Shown: positions 1 through 6,342, counted from the stretch's first letter. The stretch is DNA of 10,495 bases from Candidatus Egerieicola pullicola (GCA_018712465.1 DVGY01000056.1:1-10495), one strand, 5' to 3'. The notes: generated by a model not told the origin, from the sequence alone. Numbers and translations: made by a program.

Positions 1-142
1 TTAATGACACTGAAAGCAGAATGCCTTAAAATACAAGCCTGTAGTGGCTTTTATCCGTGATAATGATTTCCCGACCATGAAAACCTTAAAGGATGGCAGC
101 GAAGCCAACGATTCCGACGAAGAAGCCCAAACAGAAGAATAA
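1..142 (+). CDS. C-terminal end of an unrecognised protein, possibly frameshifted
   Basis: A reading frame open from base 14 to the TAA at 140-142 ends in a strongly acidic tail (GSEANDSDEEAQTEE), and a hairpin terminator follows eight bases later, so this looks like a true gene end. The frame has a TGA at 11-13. Bases 1-30 are open in another frame (LMTLKAECLK), which would join onto YKPVVAFIRDNDFP by skipping one base near 31. This may be a sequencing error, a decayed gene or a programmed +1 shift; the window is too short to tell. No start codon with a ribosome binding site is visible, so the gene begins outside the window. I do not recognise the family. Confidence 0.4.
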
Positions 143-149
143 CAAAATT

Positions 150-183
150 ACCCCAGCGGATAATGTTCCGTTGGGGTATCTTC
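150..183 (+). terminator. Rho-independent terminator of the first gene
   Basis: An 11-bp stem (150-160 with 167-177, one G-T wobble) closes a six-base loop and is followed by a T-rich but broken tract (ATCTTCAT). It sits eight bases after the stop of the partial gene and shortly before the next ribosome binding site, so the cysteine-rich gene downstream must depend on readthrough or on a promoter I cannot see. Confidence 0.75.
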
Positions 184-211
184 ATATCAAGCAAAAATAG
201 GAGAAATCACC

Positions 212-544
212 ATGATCATCGAACACAATCCCAAAGAATTGGCCGCCATGGAAGAATTTCACAAGGGCAACCGGCAAAAGGGGCTGGAATTGCAGGAAGA
301 ATTTGCCGCAGCTTTCCGGGAGGAATACAAAGAAAAGGATCACTGCCCCTGCCAAAAAGCCTGCCGCTACCACGGCAACTGCAAGGAATGCGTGGCCATT
401 CACCGGGCTCATCAGGAACACGTCCCCAACTGCATGCGCCCCATCCTCAACCAAAAGATCAAGCTGCTGTCCCAACTCACAGAACACACCATTGCAGAGG
501 AAATCCAGCCTCCGCAAGAAGTGCTGCGGAAAGAATTTTTATAA
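212..544 (+). CDS. Small cysteine-rich protein, putative metal-binding, function unknown
   Basis: The 110-aa product starts at an ATG seven bases after AGGAGA (199-204). Residues 8-42 form a charged, probably helical segment. A compact Cys/His block follows: Cys45, 47, 51, 57, 60 and 74, with His44, His54, His64, His67 and His70. The pattern reads CPC-x3-C-x5-C-x2-C and ends in PNC. No signal peptide or membrane helix is seen, so it is probably cytosolic. I recall similar short conserved Cys-rich proteins of unknown role in Clostridia, but cannot name the family. The spacing suggests binding of zinc or an iron-sulfur cluster; that is inference. It lies tail to tail with the LysR gene, with 12 bases between stops, and has no obvious promoter of its own. 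Confidence 0.8.
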   Translation: MIIEHNPKELAAMEEFHKGNRQKGLELQEEFAAAFREEYKEKDHCPCQKACRYHGNCKECVAIHRAHQEHVPNCMRPILNQKIKLLSQLTEHTIAEEIQPPQEVLRKEFL

Positions 545-556
545 TGCCCCGCAAAA

Positions 557-1408
557 TTAACGCCTGGCCCGGCAAGTTTCCGCCACGGTTCGGTAAACAG
601 GATTGGTAAAAAGCAGATGATAGGTCACATTGGCTTCCGGGGCGGTAATAGGAATGACTTTTCGCCGGGCAAGCAACCCCTTGCTGCTGCGAATATCCTT
701 GGTTAAATCAGTGGTAAAGCAAAACAGTGCAGACTGGCGAACCAATTCCTGAAATTCAAATTCATCGGTCTGCACCAAAAACCGGGATGCCGGCATTTTT
801 TCCCGACAAAGCTTATCCCAAAACCCAATTTGAGAAAGAAGCAAACAATTGAAACCATTTAGCTCTTCAAAAGTCAAATGTTCCCGGCTGGCTAAATGGT
901 GTTCCTCGGGTACACAGACCGACAATTTTTCCTCCAACAAGGGCACACAACTTACCCCTTTCAACTCCACCGGCCAAGGCAGGATCCCCAATGCACATTC
1001 TCCACTTGCCACCTTCTGGAGAATTTCCGTCTCTTCCGATAAGGTGGAAGAGATGGTCTGACCGGGAAATTCCGAAGATAACACCGGAAGCAAGAACCAC
1101 AACGGCGCGGGAGCACAGGACTGCACGGTAATGGTATGAAGCCGCTTATCAAAAGCCTGAACCTGCACTACCGCCTCCTGGGCATCCGCCAACAAACCTC
1201 GAGCATATTCCACCGCTTTTTTCCCGGTTTCATTCAACTGAATTTTATTTTTGCTGCGGGAAAACAGAGAGACTCCGAATTCCTCTTCCAAATGCTGCAT
1301 GGTTCGGGTGATGGTAGGCTGGGAAAGATGTAATACTTCGGCGGTTTTGGAAAGAGTACCTTGGTCCGCAAATGCCACCAACTGTTCCAATTCCAACAAA
1401 TTCAGCAT
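557..1408 (-). CDS. LysR-family transcriptional regulator
   Basis: The 283-aa protein has the standard LysR length and layout. An N-terminal winged helix-turn-helix (residues 3-62, containing TLSKTAEVLHLSQPTITRTM and the following EEEFGVSLFSR wing) is joined by a linker helix to a periplasmic-binding-protein-like effector domain (about 90-283). The ATG at 1408 was chosen because AAAGGAGG lies just upstream on the minus strand and the LysR domain begins there; the frame stays open upstream to 1516 without family support. It is divergent from the aldo-keto reductase gene, the usual arrangement for a LysR regulator and its target, so it probably controls that gene and itself. Its effector cannot be read from the sequence. 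Confidence 0.92.
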   Translation of the reverse strand: MLNLLELEQLVAFADQGTLSKTAEVLHLSQPTITRTMQHLEEEFGVSLFSRSKNKIQLNETGKKAVEYARGLLADAQEAVVQVQAFDKRLHTITVQSCAPAPLWFLLPVLSSEFPGQTISSTLSEETEILQKVASGECALGILPWPVELKGVSCVPLLEEKLSVCVPEEHHLASREHLTFEELNGFNCLLLSQIGFWDKLCREKMPASRFLVQTDEFEFQELVRQSALFCFTTDLTKDIRSSKGLLARRKVIPITAPEANVTYHLLFTNPVYRTVAETCRARR

Positions 1409-1420
1409 TGAAATCCTCCT

Positions 1421-1440
1421 TTCACTATTCATATAGTGAA
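1421..1440. promoter_or_regulatory. Inverted repeat, candidate LysR operator 1
   Basis: Perfect 8-bp arms (TTCACTAT and ATAGTGAA) are separated by four bases (TCAT). The repeat lies just upstream of the lysR ribosome binding site and overlaps the -35 hexamer of the proposed reductase promoter. A bound protein here would be placed to repress the reductase. Assignment to the LysR protein is inferred from position and symmetry. Confidence 0.6.
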
Positions 1441-1449
1441 ATCTATAAT
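1421..1449 (+). promoter_or_regulatory. Candidate promoter of the aldo-keto reductase
   Basis: TTCACT (1421-1426) and a consensus TATAAT (1444-1449) are separated by 17 bases. Transcription would start near 1456, giving a leader of about 100 bases and running through the lysR promoter. The -10 match is perfect and the -35 matches four of six. AT-rich sequence makes a chance TATAAT possible, so a weaker promoter nearer the gene cannot be excluded. Confidence 0.5.
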
Positions 1450-1460
1450 TCGATATTTCT

Positions 1461-1489
1461 ATTGTACATTCTTTTTCTTTTGTTGTAAA
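1461..1489 (-). promoter_or_regulatory. Promoter of the LysR regulator
   Basis: On the minus strand TTTACA (1489-1484) and TACAAT (1466-1461) are 17 bases apart, each five of six to consensus. Transcription would begin near 1454, leaving a leader of about 46 bases that contains inverted repeat 1 and the AAAGGAGG site. Confidence 0.75.
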
Positions 1490-1508
1490 CTGTAGATGTA
1501 AACAAAAG
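1477..1508. promoter_or_regulatory. Inverted repeat, candidate LysR operator 2
   Basis: Perfect 8-bp arms (CTTTTGTT and AACAAAAG) flank a 16-base centre. A direct repeat TGTAAAC also occurs twice, at 1484-1490 and 1497-1503. The repeat covers the lysR -35 hexamer, as expected for an autoregulatory site. Its centre is 62 bases, about six helical turns, from that of inverted repeat 1, so both would lie on the same face of the DNA. Confidence 0.45.
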
Positions 1509-1555
1509 CAAATCAAAACTCACAATTCAAATTCTGAATGTAGGAGGATATGGAT

Positions 1556-2395
1556 ATGGAATACGTAACATTAAACAACGGTGTGAAAATGCCTAAGCTG
1601 GGCTACGGCGTTTATCAAACTCCCCCGGAAGAAACGGAACGCTGTGTGCTGGACGCCATTCGCATCGGCTACCGCAGCATCGACACTGCCCAGGCTTACG
1701 GCAACGAAGAGGGTGTAGGAAACGCCATGGTCAAATGCGGCCTGCCTCGGGAAGACCTGTTCATCACCACCAAAGTGTGGATCTCCAACAACGGCTACGA
1801 AAAGGCCAAGGCATCCATCGAGGAATCCCTGAAAAAGCTGCAAACCGGCTACATTGACCTGCTCCTCATCCACCAGCCCTTCGGCGATTACTACGGCACC
1901 TACCGGGCCATGGAAGAAGCCTACAAGGAAGGTAACGTCCGGGCCATCGGTGTTTCCAATTTCTACCCCGACCGGTATCTGGACCTGTTCCACTTTGCCG
2001 AAATCAAGCCCGCCGTCAACCAGGTAGAGACCCATGTGTTCCAGCAGCAAAAGGTTGCCAAGAAGTACATGGAAAAGCACGGCACTCAGATTATGTCCTG
2101 GGGACCCTTTGCGGAAGGTAAAAACAACTATTTCCAAAATCCAGTGCTGAAAGAGATTGGAGATCAATACGGCAAATCCGTTGCCCAGGTTGCCCTGCGG
2201 TTCTTGCTCCAGAGCGACGTAGTGGTCATTCCCAAATCCACCCACGAAAACCGGATGCAGGAAAACTTCAACGTCTTTGACTTCACCCTTAGCAATGAGG
2301 ATATGGAAAAGATCCAAGCCCTGGATACCGGCAAGAGCCTGTTCTTCTCCCACTACGATCCTGAAACGGTAGAATGGTTCATGACCATGGCTTAA
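1556..2395 (+). CDS. Aldo-keto reductase (AKR5-like, YvgN/DkgA type)
   Basis: This 279-aa protein is a complete single-domain aldo-keto reductase: a TIM barrel that reduces aldehydes or ketones with NADPH in the cytosol. The catalytic tetrad is visible as Asp43 (SIDTAQAYGN), Tyr48, Lys73 (TTKVW) and His106 (LLIHQP). Other signatures are GVSNF at 132-136, NQVE at 155-158 and the cofactor loop VVIPKSTHENR at 223-233. The ATG at 1556 is preferred because it is eight bases from AGGAGG (1542-1547); an in-frame ATG at 1550 is only two bases away and would add Met-Asp. It forms a divergent pair with the LysR regulator and is followed by its own terminator, so it is probably monocistronic. The physiological substrate cannot be inferred; detoxification of reactive carbonyls is common in the family. 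Confidence 0.95.
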   Translation: MEYVTLNNGVKMPKLGYGVYQTPPEETERCVLDAIRIGYRSIDTAQAYGNEEGVGNAMVKCGLPREDLFITTKVWISNNGYEKAKASIEESLKKLQTGYIDLLLIHQPFGDYYGTYRAMEEAYKEGNVRAIGVSNFYPDRYLDLFHFAEIKPAVNQVETHVFQQQKVAKKYMEKHGTQIMSWGPFAEGKNNYFQNPVLKEIGDQYGKSVAQVALRFLLQSDVVVIPKSTHENRMQENFNVFDFTLSNEDMEKIQALDTGKSLFFSHYDPETVEWFMTMA

Positions 2396-2426
2396 TTAAC
2401 CCACCTCACTGATGGATACCCTGAAC

Positions 2427-2465
2427 GCCCGGTGACAGAGCATTCCTCTGCCGCCGGGTTTTTTG
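2427..2465 (+). terminator. Rho-independent terminator of the aldo-keto reductase gene
   Basis: A GC-rich hairpin pairs CCCGG (2428-2432) with CCGGG (2454-2458) and CAGAG (2436-2440) with CTCTG (2446-2450) around a five-base loop, with a partly paired internal loop. A run of six T follows at 2459-2464. Confidence 0.88.
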
Positions 2466-2494
2466 CGTCTTTTTGCAATCTTAAGGAAATCTTA

Positions 2495-2523
2495 TTGTAT
2501 CTGCGCCTCGGTTCCCTTATAAT
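2495..2523 (+). promoter_or_regulatory. Promoter of the DUF1287 gene
   Basis: TTGTAT (2495-2500), 17 bases and a perfect TATAAT (2518-2523). The likely start near 2530 leaves a very short leader containing AAGGGGGG. The -35 is weak (TTG only), which may mean an activator is used. Confidence 0.65.
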
Positions 2524-2544
2524 AAATCATAAGGGGGGATTTCC

Positions 2545-3219
2545 GTGTCCAAAAAGAAAGTTATTTTTCTTTCGATTTTATTGATAGTCCTGCTGATCAT
2601 AGGCGGGGGGCTGTTTTACTTCCGCCATTACTTTCTGGGCACCAGCTTTGCCCCCATCTCCGCCAAAACCAACGCCGATTTCGGCATTGCAGACCAGATC
2701 AGTTCGGTGGACCGGGACGGGGACGGCATCGACGACCAAACCGACATCCTTCAAGGGGTTCGGGAGTACATCGCCACTCAGCCCAAATATCAAAGCAGGT
2801 ACTACGCTTCCGGCTATCCCGACGACGGATACGGAGTCTGCACCGACGTAGTAGCCTTTGGACTGCTACATGCCGGGTACGACCTTCGCCAGCTGGTCAA
2901 CCAGGACATCCAGACTCACCCTGAAGACTACAACATCCAAACCCCGGATCAAAACATTGATTTCCGCCGGGTGAGGAATTTGAAAGTCTACTTTGCCCAC
3001 ACTGCCATCCCCCTCACCACCGACATCTATGACATTGACCAATGGCAGGGTGGGGATATTGTGATCTTTGAAAACCACATCGGGGTGGTGTCCGACCATC
3101 GGAACAACCGGGGTGTGGCCTACGTCATCCACCACGCCACCCCCTGGCAGGAATCCTACGAGCAAGATATTTTAGAATACCGAAACGATATTGTAGGGCA
3201 TTATCGAATCAGTGAGTAA
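2545..3219 (+). CDS. Membrane-anchored DUF1287 family protein with calcium-loop-like motif
   Basis: The 224-aa protein starts at a GTG six bases after AAGGGGGG. Lys3-5 and a hydrophobic stretch at 6-26 form an uncleaved signal anchor, placing the rest outside the membrane. The body matches DUF1287 as I know it: TDILQGVREY (67-76), YYASGYP (86-92), GVCTDVV with Cys99 (97-103), IDFRRVRNL (138-146), GGDIVIFENHIGVVSD with His178 (169-184). The Cys plus His pair resembles NlpC/P60-type cysteine amidases, so a role on cell-wall peptides is possible but unproven. DRDGDGIDD at 56-64 has the DxDxDG spacing of an EF-hand-like calcium loop and lies just before the domain. It has its own promoter and terminator and appears to be transcribed alone. 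Confidence 0.88.
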   Translation: MSKKKVIFLSILLIVLLIIGGGLFYFRHYFLGTSFAPISAKTNADFGIADQISSVDRDGDGIDDQTDILQGVREYIATQPKYQSRYYASGYPDDGYGVCTDVVAFGLLHAGYDLRQLVNQDIQTHPEDYNIQTPDQNIDFRRVRNLKVYFAHTAIPLTTDIYDIDQWQGGDIVIFENHIGVVSDHRNNRGVAYVIHHATPWQESYEQDILEYRNDIVGHYRISE

Positions 3220-3222
3220 GGA

Positions 3223-3265
3223 ATTGTTGAAAGGTCAGGGGACACACCAAAAAGTTTTCAACAAT
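3223..3265. repeat. Inverted repeat with long loop after the DUF1287 gene
   Basis: Perfect 10-bp arms (ATTGTTGAAA at 3223-3232, TTTCAACAAT at 3256-3265) flank 23 bases. The first arm begins four bases after the DUF1287 stop. No T-run follows, so it is not a standard terminator; the real one is at 3311-3351. It may be a remnant of a small palindromic element, an mRNA 3'-end stabiliser or chance. Confidence 0.5.
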
Positions 3266-3310
3266 ACCCTGTAAGCTGTGTTAATTACTGGGAACTTACC
3301 TTTTAATAAG

Positions 3311-3351
3311 AAAAAACCGGCGGCAGAAATTTCTACCGTCGGTTTCTCTTT
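3311..3351. terminator. Bidirectional terminator between convergent units
   Basis: A nearly perfect 16-bp hairpin centred between 3329 and 3330 (arms 3314-3329 and 3330-3345, one G-T wobble and one mismatch; a few central bases must form the loop) is flanked by an A-run on the left and TTTCTCTTT on the right. It can therefore stop transcription from both the DUF1287 gene and the minus-strand pyrimidine operon. Confidence 0.88.
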
Positions 3352-3393
3352 GCAGGTACGCCCTGCGTTCCCTTCCTGCTTGGAAAAGGAGAC

Positions 3394-3591
3394 TCAGCAA
3401 TTTGTCTTTTTATGCTTACTGATTTTTCGTTCAAGGATACCAAGTACTCCGGATAGAATCAAGCTGGCACACACTGCCCCAAATGCCACTGGCTGGACAC
3501 TTGCTTTTAAATCGCCAAAAAGCAGCATCGCCAGAAACTCTACTCCGCCGAAAAGTGTAGAAACCTGAATGATTCTGATCACATATTTCAT
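3394..3591 (-). CDS. Small two-helix membrane protein, unknown function
   Basis: The 65-aa product begins at an ATG seven bases after AAAGGAGA on the minus strand. It has two hydrophobic segments, about residues 5-26 and 33-53, separated by the short GDLKASVQP turn, and a basic C-terminus (ERKISKHKK). The charge pattern suggests both ends face the cytoplasm. It is the last gene before the two-way terminator and lies 61 bases after the YczE/YitT-like gene; I see no separate promoter, so it is probably the end of the pyrKD operon. I do not recognise the family. The good ribosome binding site, hydrophobic pattern and position argue that it is real. Confidence 0.7.
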   Translation of the reverse strand: MKYVIRIIQVSTLFGGVEFLAMLLFGDLKASVQPVAFGAVCASLILSGVLGILERKISKHKKTNC

Positions 3592-3608
3592 CCCTAATTC
3601 TCCTTTCT

Positions 3609-3631
3609 TTCCGGTGCTTGTGACACCGGAA
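3609..3631. other. Perfect hairpin just upstream of the small membrane protein gene
   Basis: Eight-bp arms TTCCGGTG (3609-3616) and CACCGGAA (3624-3631) enclose a seven-base loop. In the minus-strand mRNA it lies immediately before the AAAGGAGA ribosome binding site. It has no T-run in either direction, so it is not an intrinsic terminator. It could set relative expression of the two genes by mRNA processing or by protecting the 3' part. Confidence 0.6.
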
Positions 3632-3652
3632 TCTACAAAAACAAGGGATTTT

Positions 3653-4315
3653 TTAATTTAAAATCTTCTCGCCTAATTTTCCTAACGGCTTATTGAGCTG
3701 ACGGGCAATGGTGCCCACAAACAGGGCGGCGGCTACCGTGCCTTCCCGAACCCCTTCCAACTGATGGAGGAAAATCAAGGACAAAGCGCTGGCAATCACC
3801 ACCAAGCTCACGTCAAAGATTACCTTCATGGTGCCGAACTTAATAGGGCAGACCTGGCAGATGGCCAGCACCACCCCTTCGCCGGCCAATACCACCACAT
3901 TGGCAGTGACCTCAAAGCTTACCCCCACCGCCACCAGTACAATGCCGATGAGGCAGAACACCCACTGCATCAAATATCCTTGACAGGGAATCTTTTCAAT
4001 GGCCCAGATGCCAAAGTCAGTGAGATACCCAAACACCAGCGCCACCGGAAGCTGCATCAACTGCACCGGCTGAAACTTCTTCCGCAAAATGCAGATCTGA
4101 ATCAGGATAAAGGCACAGTGCATTAAAATGGTGGCGGTCCCCACACTCAAAGGAGTCAGTAGGTTCACCACATAGGGCAGGCTGGAAATAGGGGAGGTGC
4201 CCAAGGCAGCTTTGATGGAAAAAGCTACCCCAAAAGCCATGATAGCAAGTCCCACCGCCAAAAACAGATACCGCTTGATGTAATAGGGAAGGGGGTGCTT
4301 CAGCCGGTATGTCAT
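3653..4315 (-). CDS. YczE/YyaS/YitT-family integral membrane protein (DUF6198-like)
   Basis: The 220-aa protein has about five hydrophobic segments (roughly 15-34, 45-75, 88-108, 115-150, 165-185) and a final weakly hydrophobic stretch. The family signature GTSPISSLPYV is at 39-49 and a conserved C-terminal block REGTVAAALFVGTIAR at 190-205. Such proteins are widespread in Firmicutes; their transport or other role is not established. Its ATG overlaps the ruvX stop (ATGA, 4312-4315) and no good ribosome binding site precedes it, so translation is probably coupled to ruvX. Family membership rests on the motif and hydrophobic pattern. Confidence 0.82.
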   Translation of the reverse strand: MTYRLKHPLPYYIKRYLFLAVGLAIMAFGVAFSIKAALGTSPISSLPYVVNLLTPLSVGTATILMHCAFILIQICILRKKFQPVQLMQLPVALVFGYLTDFGIWAIEKIPCQGYLMQWVFCLIGIVLVAVGVSFEVTANVVVLAGEGVVLAICQVCPIKFGTMKVIFDVSLVVIASALSLIFLHQLEGVREGTVAAALFVGTIARQLNKPLGKLGEKILN

Positions 4316-4758
4316 TGCTGGTCGCCGGCTTCCCGCTTTTGTTGTCCTGCCCGGTACTTCAGATAGCTGTCCAAGATAATGGTAGCGGCCACCTCGTCGA
4401 TCACTTCTTTGCGCTTTTTGCCGTAAACGCCGGTTTCATCCAAATAGCGCTGAGCCTGCATGGTAGTCTGCCGTTCGTCCCAGGTCTCCACCGGGATGGG
4501 GATCAAAGCATTCAACGCCTTGGCAAACCGGCGGCACTTTTCCGCCCGCTCACCGTAGCTGCCATCCATATTCCGGGGCAGACCCACCACCACCATGCCA
4601 ACTCCCAATTCCTTGGTGGCGGCATAGGCGACTTTTTTTACCAGGGTTTCGAAATCCCGCTCCACAATGGTCCCCACTGGGGAGGCCAAAAATTCAGTGC
4701 GGTCGCACACCGCCAAACCGGTGCGCACATCCCCGTAATCCACACTCATAATCTTCAT
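4312..4758 (-). CDS. ruvX: Putative Holliday junction resolvase / pre-16S rRNA nuclease RuvX (YqgF)
   Basis: The 148-aa cytosolic protein has the length and all landmarks of the YqgF/RuvX RNase H-like fold: SVDYGDVRTGLAV near the N-terminus with Asp7, VVVGLPRNMDGSYGERA at 56-72, ETWDERQTT at 91-99 and the final acidic site IDEVAATIIL at 120-129 with Asp121. The family acts in maturation of the 5' end of 16S rRNA in E. coli and has been proposed to resolve recombination junctions. The ATG at 4758 is preceded by AAGGAAGG. It follows the histidine phosphatase gene with four bases between stop and start, and its own stop overlaps the next gene, so it is in the middle of an operon. Confidence 0.93.
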   Translation of the reverse strand: MKIMSVDYGDVRTGLAVCDRTEFLASPVGTIVERDFETLVKKVAYAATKELGVGMVVVGLPRNMDGSYGERAEKCRRFAKALNALIPIPVETWDERQTTMQAQRYLDETGVYGKKRKEVIDEVAATIILDSYLKYRAGQQKREAGDQQ

Positions 4759-4762
4759 TGCG

Positions 4763-5419
4763 TTACCTTCCTTGTTTTGGCTTTGTTTTGGTAAAACCGG
4801 TCTGCATCTCTTTGGGCAGATGACTCAGATCGTCGAACTTCACCAGGGTAAACACTCCGTTCTCTTCGGTGACCGTGGTCACACCGGTGTTATGGGAAAG
4901 ATCCTCACAGCGCATTGCTTCCACCGGCCGGTGATCCAGCCAAGTCACTAAAGTTCCCAAAGCGCAGCCGTGAGATACAATACAAATAGTCTTATCTTGA
5001 TTGCTTTTTACTATTTGTTTAAAACATTGCACCATCCGTTGGTAAACGTGGCTCATAGCTTCCCCGCCGGGAGCTTGAAAATACCCGGGACTGTCAAAGA
5101 AATGATTGGCCATCACCGGATCTTCCTTTTGAAACACATCCCAGCCTTTGCCTTCCCAACGGCCGCCGTCAATTTCCAGCAGCCCTGGCTCCGAAAGCAA
5201 AGGAGCTCCCACAAACCGATTCACCGCCTTAGCGGTTTCCATGGCCCGTTTGAGCGGGGAAGAATAGACAATATCAGGATGCAGCTCCTGTCCCCGCCGG
5301 GCCAAATACTCCAGTTGGGCATAACCCAGAGGAGAAAGGTTACTGTTCACATGACCTTGAAATACATGACCCACATTGCCCGCTGCCTGTGCATGACGGA
5401 TGAGATAAATGGTGGTCAT
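4763..5419 (-). CDS. Histidine phosphatase family protein (phosphoglycerate-mutase-like)
   Basis: The 218-aa protein is a complete branch-1 histidine phosphatase. The phospho-acceptor motif is LIRHAQAAGN (Arg7-like RH at 8-9). Further features are SSPLKRAMETA with Arg58, LEIDGGRWEGK with Glu82, and the second catalytic histidine in VSHGCALG (His150). Members act as phosphatases on sugars, nucleotides, alpha-ribazole phosphate or other small substrates, and less often as mutases; the sequence does not decide which. GAGGTGA lies seven bases before the ATG, and the gene starts 11 bases after the pyrD stop. Its position after pyrKD makes a nucleotide or PRPP-related substrate conceivable, but that is guesswork. 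The C-terminal tail (TKTKPKQGR) is basic and probably disordered. Confidence 0.9.
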   Translation of the reverse strand: MTTIYLIRHAQAAGNVGHVFQGHVNSNLSPLGYAQLEYLARRGQELHPDIVYSSPLKRAMETAKAVNRFVGAPLLSEPGLLEIDGGRWEGKGWDVFQKEDPVMANHFFDSPGYFQAPGGEAMSHVYQRMVQCFKQIVKSNQDKTICIVSHGCALGTLVTWLDHRPVEAMRCEDLSHNTGVTTVTEENGVFTLVKFDDLSHLPKEMQTGFTKTKPKQGR

Positions 5420-5430
5420 TTTTTATCACC

Positions 5431-6342
5431 TCACCAAGGCTGCACGGTGCCGGTTAAATCTGCTACCCGGGCCACCCCGTGCTGGTCGCACCAATCGTTC
5501 ATTCCCCGAACCACCTTTACCGGTGTCCAGGGGTCTGCAAAGATGGCAGCCCCAATCTGTACCGCACTGGCGCCTGCCATCATCATTTCCACCGCATCTT
5601 CCGCTGTAGCAATGCCGCCCATTCCTACCACCGGAATCTTTACGGCGTTGGCTACCTGCCACACCATTCGCACCGCCACCGGGAACACGGCCGGACCGGA
5701 CAGGCCCCCTACATTGTTCTTTAAAATAGGGCGGCGGGTGTTGATGTCAATCCGCATTCCCAACAGGGTGTTAATCAGGCTCACTGCATCTGCGCCGGCA
5801 GCTTCCACCGCCTTAGCAATGTCGGTGATGCTGGTGACGTTGGGGGAGAGCTTAACCATCAAGGGCTTGGTGGTGTGCTGCCGCACTGCTTTGGTAATTT
5901 CCTCCGCCGCAGAACAACTGGTGCCAAAGGCGGCGCCCCCTTGCTTTACGTTAGGGCAGGAAATATTCAGCTCGATGATGTCCACCTTGGTGGGCTCCAG
6001 CTTCTGGGCAATCTCCACGCAGTCCTCAATGGTGTGTCCCGCCACATTGGCAATAATCACCGTGTCCTGCTGTTCCAGATAGGGAAGCTCTTCCTGAATA
6101 AAATGGTCGATGCCACCGTTTTGCAGCCCTACGGAATTGAGCATTCCGGAAGGGGTTTCCGCTACCCGGGGAGGTGGGTTGCCGTTTTGGGGGCGCAGGG
6201 TCATGCCCTTGCAAGAAATACCACCCAACTGGGAAAGAGGATAGAGACACTCATATTCCCGGCCGAAACCGTAAGCTCCCGAAGCAGGAATCACCGGGTT
6301 TTTCAGCTCCACCCCAGCAATGGTTACTCTTAAATCTGCCAT
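5431..6342 (-). CDS. pyrD: Dihydroorotate dehydrogenase, type 1B catalytic subunit
   Basis: The 303-aa protein oxidises dihydroorotate to orotate with FMN, the fourth step of pyrimidine synthesis. The active-site cysteine is Cys129 in LNISCPN, which marks class 1 cytosolic enzymes. Other landmarks are NPVIPASGAYG (15-25), SCKGMT with Lys45, NSVGLQN (69-75), the lysine in VKLSPN (163-168), GGLSGPA (212-218) and the phosphate-binding GMGGI (240-244) and GAAIF (264-268). The adjacent pyrK makes it type 1B, which passes electrons to NAD. AAGGAGGGG precedes the start and pyrK ends 14 bases upstream, so the subunits are co-expressed. The length is normal and no key residue is missing. Confidence 0.97.
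   Translation of the reverse strand: MADLRVTIAGVELKNPVIPASGAYGFGREYECLYPLSQLGGISCKGMTLRPQNGNPPPRVAETPSGMLNSVGLQNGGIDHFIQEELPYLEQQDTVIIANVAGHTIEDCVEIAQKLEPTKVDIIELNISCPNVKQGGAAFGTSCSAAEEITKAVRQHTTKPLMVKLSPNVTSITDIAKAVEAAGADAVSLINTLLGMRIDINTRRPILKNNVGGLSGPAVFPVAVRMVWQVANAVKIPVVGMGGIATAEDAVEMMMAGASAVQIGAAIFADPWTPVKVVRGMNDWCDQHGVARVADLTGTVQPW

Noticed and set aside
1409..1516. Upstream extension of the LysR protein by 36 residues
   Set aside because: The LysR domain begins at the ATG at 1408, which has AAAGGAGG; the extension would cover the lysR promoter and operators.
1571..2353. Long open frame on the minus strand (260 codons) opposite the aldo-keto reductase
   Set aside because: It is a mirror frame of a well-supported gene with an intact catalytic tetrad; no ribosome binding site or recognisable domain.
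3609..3631. Hairpin as terminator of the YczE/YitT-like gene
   Set aside because: No T-run follows the stem on either strand; on the minus strand it runs straight into a ribosome binding site.
4970..6082. Long open frame on the plus strand (370 codons)
   Set aside because: It runs antisense through the end of the histidine phosphatase gene and most of pyrD, both with full family motifs. Its translation is low-complexity and lacks a ribosome binding site.
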